Origin: Deltaproteobacteria bacterium
GTDB taxonomy: Bacteria; Myxococcota_A; SURF-8
Length of the DNA: 12,019 nt
NCBI GenBank assembly: GCA_029570245.1
Contig: JAKQSH010000512.1
Coordinates: forward strand, 1-12,019
Direction of reading: 5' to 3'
In this document: positions 1 to 6,189 of the stretch, in pieces
How the letters are laid out: the number at the start of each line of letters is the position of its first letter
Numbering within the stretch: the stretch's first letter is position 1
Translations under genes and position numbers: made by a program
The notes under the pieces: generated by a model
Seen by the model: only the letters and a program-made list of their open reading frames with translations
Databases searched by the model: none
What the model was told of the DNA's origin: nothing

Positions 1-179
1 ACAAGGATTTGAACGAAGTTCCGCCCTTTGACAGCGTTGAGCCGTCTTCAGAATTGCTGGCGAAGTACATAGTCGAAGAGTGTGCGGCGCTGCTCGATCG
101 CGAAGGCGCATACGTTCACCGCGCGGACGTATGGGAAACGCGCGGTTCCTGCGCAACATACATACGGGACGATGTCTGA
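1..179 (+). CDS. queD: QueD / 6-pyruvoyl-tetrahydropterin synthase-like protein, C-terminal fragment (5' end outside window)
   Basis: An open frame enters from the left edge. Its first whole codon is at base 3, it has 58 codons and it stops with TGA at 177-179. The translation contains LNEVPPFDSVEPSSELLAKY, then a charged helix, and ends VWETRGSCATYIRDDV. This resembles the C-terminus of the 6-carboxytetrahydropterin synthase/PTPS family as I recall it from E. coli QueD: 'LNDIPG..NPTSEVLAKWIW' followed by 'V.KETCTAG..Y'. It includes the conserved Glu-Thr pair near the end. QueD makes 6-carboxytetrahydropterin from dihydroneopterin triphosphate in the cytoplasm, for 7-deazaguanine (queuosine) synthesis; PTPS homologues make 6-pyruvoyl-tetrahydropterin. 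The zinc-binding histidines lie outside the window, so activity cannot be judged. The stop overlaps the ATG of the next gene by 8 bases (172-179), which suggests translational coupling. QueD versus another PTPS subtype is undecided. Confidence 0.68.
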   Translation, partial: KDLNEVPPFDSVEPSSELLAKYIVEECAALLDREGAYVHRADVWETRGSCATYIRDDV

Positions 180-1245
180 AAATCCGCGCGGCGTGCGCAT
201 CAGAAAACTTGCGCTGCTGATATGCCTCATAATTTTCGTGGGGGTGTCCGCAATGGGAATAATGTCGAAAATACTTATCGGTGGAAGTCTTGATCCAGAC
301 GGTGAGCAGCCGATAGAACACGGCAGATGGGGCAGCGGAGAAAATACGTATGTTCCATCCGACAAACTGGTGATTTTTTCGCTGAACATGCATTACGGCA
401 TCGGCGCCGCCGATGACAGTGAAGCCCGGCGCAGCGAAGGCGAAATTACGCTGAACCTCAATCGTATCGCCGACCTGGCCGCATCGCTCGAAGCCGACAT
501 CCTCATGTTGCAGGAAGTCGATTTCGATTCGGAGCGTACCGGCGGACTGGATCAGATGCGCTATCTGGCGCACCGTCTGGGCATGCCGTACATGGCGGCC
601 TGTCACACCTGGAAAATTCGTTACCTGCCTTTTCCGTACTGGCCGCCGTCGCGTCACTATGGTGAGATGGATTCGGGCCAGGCGGTAATTTCGCGTGTGC
701 CGCTGAAGTCCAATTACATCCGCCGCCTGCCGCAGCCTGAATCCAACGGTGCGCTGTACAATATGTTCTATCTTCATCGCAGCGTTCAGCACGTTGTGGC
801 GGATGTGGCCGGACGCGACTTCGATCTGTTCAACGTTCATCTGGAAGCTTTCGACAACGCCAATCGCGACCGGCAGGCGCAGCTTCTGCGCGACATGGTC
901 AGAGAACGTCGCGGCAGGCACGTTGTAATGGCGGGCGATTTCAATTCAGTCCCGCCGGAGGCGACGCTGAAAAAGAACTTTCCCGACGAACCGCAGACCG
1001 ACATGAGCACCGACCGCACTGTGGAAATCATTCGTGAACTCGGACTGCGCGAAGTGATTGAACCCGACATGTATCTCAACGATGAAAAAGCGGCATTGAC
1101 CTTCCCTGCGGAAAACGCCAATCGCCGTCTGGACTACATCTGGTTTTCGGACAACCTCGAAATTTCTGACGGCGGCGTGTACTGCTGCGGCGGGATTTTC
1201 TCAGACCACAAGCCGCTTTATGCCGTTTTCGTCCTCAAGCCATAA
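172..1245 (+). CDS. Membrane-anchored endonuclease/exonuclease/phosphatase (EEP) family protein
   Basis: A 357-residue protein from the ATG at 172. I chose this start over the in-frame ATG at 82 because the extra 30 residues would lie inside the queD-like gene, while 172 gives a classic 8-base stop/start overlap. A basic N-terminus (RGVRIRK) is followed by a hydrophobic segment at about residues 13-31 with no clear cleavage site, so it is probably a signal anchor with the catalytic domain outside the cytoplasm. The EEP motifs occur in order: FSLN (N72), LQEVD (E115), NVHLE (H223), GDFN (D256, N258), RRLDYIW (D321) and SDH (D345, H346). These match the metal-binding and catalytic residues of the family, which cleaves phosphodiester or phosphomonoester bonds in nucleic acids, phosphoinositides or sphingomyelin. 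The substrate cannot be told from the sequence. It lies mid-operon, with the radical SAM gene starting 16 bases after its stop. Confidence 0.93.
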   Translation: MSENPRGVRIRKLALLICLIIFVGVSAMGIMSKILIGGSLDPDGEQPIEHGRWGSGENTYVPSDKLVIFSLNMHYGIGAADDSEARRSEGEITLNLNRIADLAASLEADILMLQEVDFDSERTGGLDQMRYLAHRLGMPYMAACHTWKIRYLPFPYWPPSRHYGEMDSGQAVISRVPLKSNYIRRLPQPESNGALYNMFYLHRSVQHVVADVAGRDFDLFNVHLEAFDNANRDRQAQLLRDMVRERRGRHVVMAGDFNSVPPEATLKKNFPDEPQTDMSTDRTVEIIRELGLREVIEPDMYLNDEKAALTFPAENANRRLDYIWFSDNLEISDGGVYCCGGIFSDHKPLYAVFVLKP

Positions 1246-1261
1246 GCAGCGGCTAATAAAT

Positions 1262-4200
1262 ATGCATCACGATCTTAAAACGCTGAAACTGCTGGCCGAT
1301 ATCCATCCGCACTGCTTCAGCTCATTTTATACTCGTGGCAAACTCATCAACGGTCGCATTCCATCAGCACCGGCCACGCTTATAATCGACCTCATCAAGC
1401 AGTGCTCTTTCGGCTGCGCCTTCTGTTTCGCCGGCGACACCGAGAATCGCGGGCGCATGTTTCAGGCGCGGCAACTGCGCGATCTGCTGCACAGTCTGAA
1501 AGGGATTCCGAAAATCGTTCTTATCGGCGGTGAGCCGTTCGAGCACCCGCAGCTTGATGAAGTTCTTGATTTAGTATGCGATGCGGCTGCGCTGGAAGTT
1601 GAAATATTCACCAATGGGGCTTTCGCTTCCGGCGGCTTCGAACCCGTCGTTGAACTGCTGCGCAGGATATCGCCGGAAAACGGGCGGCAGAAAATAGTAT
1701 TGACGCTGGCTGTTGACGAATGTCACAAAAAAAATCACGGCTCTGAGAATTTCGAGCGTCTGATAAATACTTTTATCCGTCTCGACGGAAACGGCTGGCG
1801 CACGCGCTTTAACGTCACGGACGGGCGGGTTTACACCGGAGATTATATGGACCTTCCGACCATGCGCGCCGTCATGGGCGATCTGTCCCAGTCGCTGCTT
1901 GAAGAATTCGAAAGAGCTCTGGTGGCCGACCGCTTGACGGAGCGCTTTTACATCAATCCGCTGGTGGCGCAGGGGCGTCAGGAATCCTCGGAACCGGGCA
2001 TCGAGTATCTGCGTCCGGCGGATATGCTTTTCAGTCCTGAACTGGTGTTGACGCTTAATTGTGAAGGCTGCGCCGAATACCGCTCGGCGCTCAATGCGGC
2101 ATGGATGAAAAATCCGCCGCAATGCCTGGTGCTGGCGGAGAATTCGGCGGATATGAGCAGCCGCGCAGTACGCAGCCTGGCGCTGCGGCGCATGGCGGGC
2201 ATCAATGGCGGAATGGCCCGGCTTGAATATCTGCTTGACGCGGCTGTGACTGGTGCAATGCCGGAAAGGAAAGATGACACAGACTGCAACCCGCTATGCG
2301 GAGAGCTGCTCGCTTCTTTGCACGGAGATACTGACGAAGGAACTGATGCGGTTCCGGCTCTTTTTGCGGCGCTTGAAGCATACGGTGATTTCTATATGCT
2401 CTGTCGCGAGCGCTGGGGTTATTTCGGACGGCTTGCGGACAGAATATGGGAGATGATCGAGAAGCCGCAGCCATTTGTGTGGGATTTGAGCGGGTATTAC
2501 AACATCGACCGTCTGGGTCTGCCGGTGTTGCGTCTGCTGCTTGAAAAATTCGATGCAGCCGGTCTGCTGAACGACGATTTCTACGAAAACCTGCTCGGAG
2601 TCTGGCGGTCGTTCATTGCAGGCGGCGCACAGCCTCAGCAGGCCTGTGTTTTCTTTGAGCGGCGCAATCTAGGCCGACTGCCGGACGAACGCGGCGGGTT
2701 TGTTCCGCTTGACGGTGTCGGATTGCACAGCGGTTTCGGTGACTGGCCGCTCACTTATGACTATGTGTTGAAGCCTTCTTTGATGCTGCTGCCTGGCGGT
2801 GTCGTAAGGTGCGGTTTCGATGCTCGCATAGAGTGGCTGGCGCACGACGACGGCGGCAAATCGGCTGTGCGGTTGCTGGAATTTTATTCGCTCCTGCTGC
2901 CGCAGCCGATCAATGCCGAATTCCACCGGCGGCTTCTGGCTGCCGCCGGTCCGGATTCGCTGCTCTCCAGCCTGGTAAAGACTTCCGACGAATCCGATCC
3001 GTTCGTCTCGGAAGCGGAATTCTTTTTTTCAGACCCTCAGAAGATGTTCGATTATGCGACCTTCGACCGCAACAGCAACGAGACGCCATACGGCAACATT
3101 TACCTGCTGCGGCATCTGCTGAACTTCGATCTGGGGGCATTCGACCCGCAGCATGCCGAAGCCTGGCGCGAAAAGCTGCGTTACCACATCGGGCTTCTTG
3201 AGAGCTTGCCGGGTGATGCCGGGGTTGAGCTTTCTAAACAGGATAACGCCGGAGCCTCTGAGCGGACCGCAGGCCGAACGATGGAGCGCATCAGGTTCAA
3301 GGGTGAGATTCCGGCTTCCGGCGAGGATTTTGCAGATGCCATGCGGCGCATGGTTGCCGCCGGTATGGAAATCTCCCTTGAGAGCGACGGTGTTATATTC
3401 GCCAAGCGCAGCATCGCAGAACGCATGCGGCGCTTTGGCTTGCGTCGTGTGGATTTGCGCCTGTACGGCGGAACGCGTTTTTCGCATCAGCTGGTAAAGG
3501 GAAGCGACGATTTTTACCGCGCGCTTGACGGCGTGCGCAATCTTGTTGAATGCGGCGTCGAAGTCTCGGTGCGCATCGCGGTGAATGCATGCAATCACGG
3601 CACGCTCAAGCTGGCTGCGACCGAATTGTTGAAATGCGGTCTGCGTCCCGATATCGCGCTTGAATTCGAAGATGATCCGCGCACCTCGTTCTCAAAAGAT
3701 ATCGAAGCAGCGCGTCTTTATGCCGGCAGATTGTGTGCGCTTGAAGATTACGGTCAGTGTGAAAGCAGCAAACCCGCAGTCGGTCTTTTCGTTTCCACAA
3801 AGCGAACCATGAAGCTTGATCCGCAGCGCTGCACACTGAAAGCCAGGCTGGATGAGGGCGATGAAGTGCTGCCCTGTTACAGCCTTCTGCTGCGGAAGTC
3901 GCCGGGGCTTTATGAAATTCATCGTCTGGATTTTCCTGCCGGAACGTCCCCGGAGGCCATGGGAAACATCGAAGTCGTTTATACAAAAAACATTCGCCGC
4001 CTGGTCTTTGCACAGCGCAACGGGAAACGGCATCGTCTGGAGCTTGAATCCGCATGTGTCGCCTGCCGTCATCTTACGCGCTGTCCTGGGGCTTTTTACA
4101 TTGTGGAAGAAACTGTGCGCGACTTCAATCCATTCGGCGGCGCTTACCGTCAGTTCGAAATCTGCGCATCCGATACGCGTCTGCCGCAAAGCTTCGCAGT

Positions 4201-5377
4201 GTTGCGGCCCGGAGAGCGCATCGCCGTAAGCGGCAGTCTCAGACATTTCGTGCTGGGCGACGCTTCCGCCGCTTCCAGGAGCGGCCCCTGTGCCGATCTG
4301 GCGCTGCTCTGCGATCTGGCTTACGCTCATGGTCTGCAGGCTGTCGATTACGTTCTGCCGGAACAGAGCGGCTCCGAGCGCTTCGCTGTGCTTTACGAAA
4401 AACCGCTTGCACCGCCGCAACGTGTTGAGCGCATGGCGGTGGCAAACATTTCTTCGGCCTGCATTGCCAACTGCATGATGTGTTCCATGCCGCAGGTGTT
4501 CAGAGGGCACAGCATCGGCACGATTGCGGCCTGTGCAATGTTCGAAGAGCTTAAAATCTGCGGCTTTCAGATGGTGGACACTTTCGGCGGCGAAATCAGT
4601 CTGCGCGGCGATCTGCTGGCGCTGATCGCCGCCGTAAAACGACTCAACATGATTTCCAACATCATCAGCACCGGCTACAGGCTTGACCATTCAAGAGTTC
4701 TGGCTCTGACTTCAGTCGGGCTGGACAAGGTGCAGATTTCGATCGACTCTCCCGACGCCGAACTGCATGACCGCATACGCGGTTCAGCCGGGCTGTTTGA
4801 ACACGCCTGCGAGGCTGCGCGGGCTTTTCGCAACAGCGGTCGAGTTTTCCTCGAAATAAATTCCGTCATACTGCCCGAAAACGTTGTGCAGATAAAGCGC
4901 CTGCACAGCTTTGTCGTCGAAAAACTGGGAATCCCGCACCATCGACTTTTCTACTGTGTTCAGATTCCAACGGCGCTTACCGAAGCTCATCACCTTTCGC
5001 CTGAGCAGGCCCGCCATTATTTTGAAAAAGATTATCCAGAATTGCTGAGGCTTTCGGCTCAACTGGGGTCCAGCATAGATTTCTGCCCGCCGGTTTCGCC
5101 ACACGACGTTTCGGACGCAGAAAATCTGTATGAGGAAATAAGCCGTGGGCATTACAACCGGCTCAGCCGCTGCGAAGCTCCGCAGCGTGATCTATTCATT
5201 ACTCCCGAAGGAGAAATCTATCCCTGTGTGAATCCTTCGATAATAAGCCGGGTAAAGCCTCTGGGGCGTACCGGAGAAATCAGAATAATAGACGCGTTGC
5301 GTTCTGAAGCAATGGAAGAAGCCCGGCGCATGGCCGGATTGTGGCCGGAATGCGCCTCGTGCATCAGCAAACGCTGA
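1262..5377 (+). CDS. Giant multi-domain radical SAM protein (two canonical radical SAM domains flanking a cluster-less one, SPASM-like modules)
   Basis: A 1371-residue protein from the ATG at 1262. An in-frame ATG at 1220 would add 14 residues inside the EEP gene; neither start has a strong Shine-Dalgarno, and 1262 avoids the overlap. Segment 1 has CX3CX2C at C48/C52/C55 (CSFGCAFC) and GGEP at 89-92. Residues about 296-676 form an insertion I do not recognise. Segment 2, about 677-941, has barrel-like pieces (IRFKGEIP, then LRLYGG...H) but no CX3CX2C. It keeps cysteines C857, C872 and C932-x2-C935-x5-C941, resembling a SPASM auxiliary-cluster domain that lacks its last Cys. Segment 3 has CX3CX2C at C1067/C1071/C1074 (CIANCMMC), FGGE and ISIDSPDAELHDRIRG. 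It then has a SPASM-like C1304-x12-G-x4-C1322 and ends with C1364-x2-C1367 four residues before the stop. Radical SAM enzymes use a [4Fe-4S] cluster to cleave S-adenosylmethionine; SPASM members often modify peptides. No precursor peptide is visible and the substrate is unknown. QueE is much smaller, so this is not QueE despite the queD-like neighbour. Confidence 0.95.
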   Translation: MHHDLKTLKLLADIHPHCFSSFYTRGKLINGRIPSAPATLIIDLIKQCSFGCAFCFAGDTENRGRMFQARQLRDLLHSLKGIPKIVLIGGEPFEHPQLDEVLDLVCDAAALEVEIFTNGAFASGGFEPVVELLRRISPENGRQKIVLTLAVDECHKKNHGSENFERLINTFIRLDGNGWRTRFNVTDGRVYTGDYMDLPTMRAVMGDLSQSLLEEFERALVADRLTERFYINPLVAQGRQESSEPGIEYLRPADMLFSPELVLTLNCEGCAEYRSALNAAWMKNPPQCLVLAENSADMSSRAVRSLALRRMAGINGGMARLEYLLDAAVTGAMPERKDDTDCNPLCGELLASLHGDTDEGTDAVPALFAALEAYGDFYMLCRERWGYFGRLADRIWEMIEKPQPFVWDLSGYYNIDRLGLPVLRLLLEKFDAAGLLNDDFYENLLGVWRSFIAGGAQPQQACVFFERRNLGRLPDERGGFVPLDGVGLHSGFGDWPLTYDYVLKPSLMLLPGGVVRCGFDARIEWLAHDDGGKSAVRLLEFYSLLLPQPINAEFHRRLLAAAGPDSLLSSLVKTSDESDPFVSEAEFFFSDPQKMFDYATFDRNSNETPYGNIYLLRHLLNFDLGAFDPQHAEAWREKLRYHIGLLESLPGDAGVELSKQDNAGASERTAGRTMERIRFKGEIPASGEDFADAMRRMVAAGMEISLESDGVIFAKRSIAERMRRFGLRRVDLRLYGGTRFSHQLVKGSDDFYRALDGVRNLVECGVEVSVRIAVNACNHGTLKLAATELLKCGLRPDIALEFEDDPRTSFSKDIEAARLYAGRLCALEDYGQCESSKPAVGLFVSTKRTMKLDPQRCTLKARLDEGDEVLPCYSLLLRKSPGLYEIHRLDFPAGTSPEAMGNIEVVYTKNIRRLVFAQRNGKRHRLELESACVACRHLTRCPGAFYIVEETVRDFNPFGGAYRQFEICASDTRLPQSFAVLRPGERIAVSGSLRHFVLGDASAASRSGPCADLALLCDLAYAHGLQAVDYVLPEQSGSERFAVLYEKPLAPPQRVERMAVANISSACIANCMMCSMPQVFRGHSIGTIAACAMFEELKICGFQMVDTFGGEISLRGDLLALIAAVKRLNMISNIISTGYRLDHSRVLALTSVGLDKVQISIDSPDAELHDRIRGSAGLFEHACEAARAFRNSGRVFLEINSVILPENVVQIKRLHSFVVEKLGIPHHRLFYCVQIPTALTEAHHLSPEQARHYFEKDYPELLRLSAQLGSSIDFCPPVSPHDVSDAENLYEEISRGHYNRLSRCEAPQRDLFITPEGEIYPCVNPSIISRVKPLGRTGEIRIIDALRSEAMEEARRMAGLWPECASCISKR

Positions 5378-5385
5378 AGCACAGT

Positions 5386-6177
5386 CTACGGCTGAACAAT
5401 TTTATTGCTGAATTCGCAGAACCCCGAATCGCATTTTTCGACCGGCAGGCAGTCGTTGTCGTCGTCGCATTGCAGGCGGGTGCAGATGTCGTCGATGCAG
5501 ACAGAATCGTCCGGGCAGCCGTCGTTGCAGGTGTGCACGATGCAATGACCGTCGATGCAGACCGTTCCGCCGGGACAGTCTGTGTGCCTGTCGCAAGGAA
5601 AGTCGTAACAGCCGCGTCTGTAGCAGGTTTCGCCGGCTGCGCAGTCTGAATCCGATTCGCATTCGGGCGGCAGACATTCAAGACCGATGCAGTAATCCGA
5701 AGCGCCACAATCTGTGGCGTAAAAACATTCAGCCAGACCGCAACGCCCATGCACGCAGTAATTGGCATAAGAGCACTGGCTTGAGTCCAGGCAGACGGGA
5801 TCAAGGCAGCGCATGGCGTCGCATGTGTCGGGATTTGCATAATCGCATACGCCGTCCGGGCATTCGCGGTCAAGAATGCACTGGCGGCCAGAAGTGTCGC
5901 AGAAGCCGTCGATGCAGATGGAATCACGCGGGCAGTCGCAGTCGCTTTCACAGAAGGTTTCCACGCAACGCCTTTCGAAGCAGACCAGTTTTACCGCGCA
6001 CTGTCGGGACGAAGTGCATTCAGCCGCCGGCTCCGTGCATTCTCCGGCCTGGCACAGCAGGCCGTCGGGACATTCCGCGTCCTGTGAGCACTCGTTTGAA
6101 CCGCTGATTCTGTCCGAACACGAAGCCGACGCGACGATCAGAATCAGGCTCATAATAAACATCGAAATTATGTGCAT
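5386..6177 (-). CDS. Cysteine-rich repeat protein, probable lipoprotein
   Basis: A 263-residue protein. The N-terminus has a short hydrophobic stretch (residues 5-17) ending in ASASC. Cys20 is the likely lipidation site, although Ser at -3 is a weak lipobox. The +2 residue is Ser rather than Asp, which under the E. coli rule would favour the outer membrane. The rest is about ten tandem modules of the form C-x5-C-x5-C-x4-C. Clear examples start at C30 (CSQDAECPDGLLCQAGEC), C54, C76, C129, C151, C173, C195 and C237; those at C100 and C217 are slightly shortened. Such modules are common in secreted proteins of Myxococcota-like bacteria and are probably held by disulphides. I do not know a specific function. 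It follows the outer-membrane protease-like gene by 12 bases and probably shares its transcript; its own Shine-Dalgarno is weak. Its stop faces the radical SAM gene's stop across 8 bases. Confidence 0.9.
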   Translation of the reverse strand: MHIISMFIMSLILIVASASCSDRISGSNECSQDAECPDGLLCQAGECTEPAAECTSSRQCAVKLVCFERRCVETFCESDCDCPRDSICIDGFCDTSGRQCILDRECPDGVCDYANPDTCDAMRCLDPVCLDSSQCSYANYCVHGRCGLAECFYATDCGASDYCIGLECLPPECESDSDCAAGETCYRRGCYDFPCDRHTDCPGGTVCIDGHCIVHTCNDGCPDDSVCIDDICTRLQCDDDNDCLPVEKCDSGFCEFSNKIVQP

Positions 6178-6189
6178 TCGTTGCTGCCG

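Noticed and set aside
82..171. ATG at 82 as start of the EEP protein
   Set aside because: The extra 30 residues are an out-of-frame reading of the queD-like gene; the ATG at 172 overlaps the preceding stop by 8 bases and puts the membrane anchor near the N-terminus.
1220..1261. ATG at 1220 as start of the radical SAM protein
   Set aside because: It would add 14 residues without family character inside the EEP reading frame; the ATG at 1262 gives normal operon spacing. Not fully excluded, since neither has a strong Shine-Dalgarno.
3692..4690. 332-codon minus-strand open frame opposite the radical SAM gene
   Set aside because: The plus-strand frame here carries conserved SPASM-like and CX3CX2C motifs. 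The antisense product has no motifs and no start context.
5378..5385. Bidirectional terminator between the convergent genes
   Set aside because: Only 8 bases separate the stops, and I found no inverted repeat with a T-run in 5360-5420.
5364..5951. 195-codon minus-strand Ala/Thr-rich open frame
   Set aside because: It is a shifted frame of the Cys-rich lipoprotein gene; the repeated cysteine codons of the real frame create its composition.
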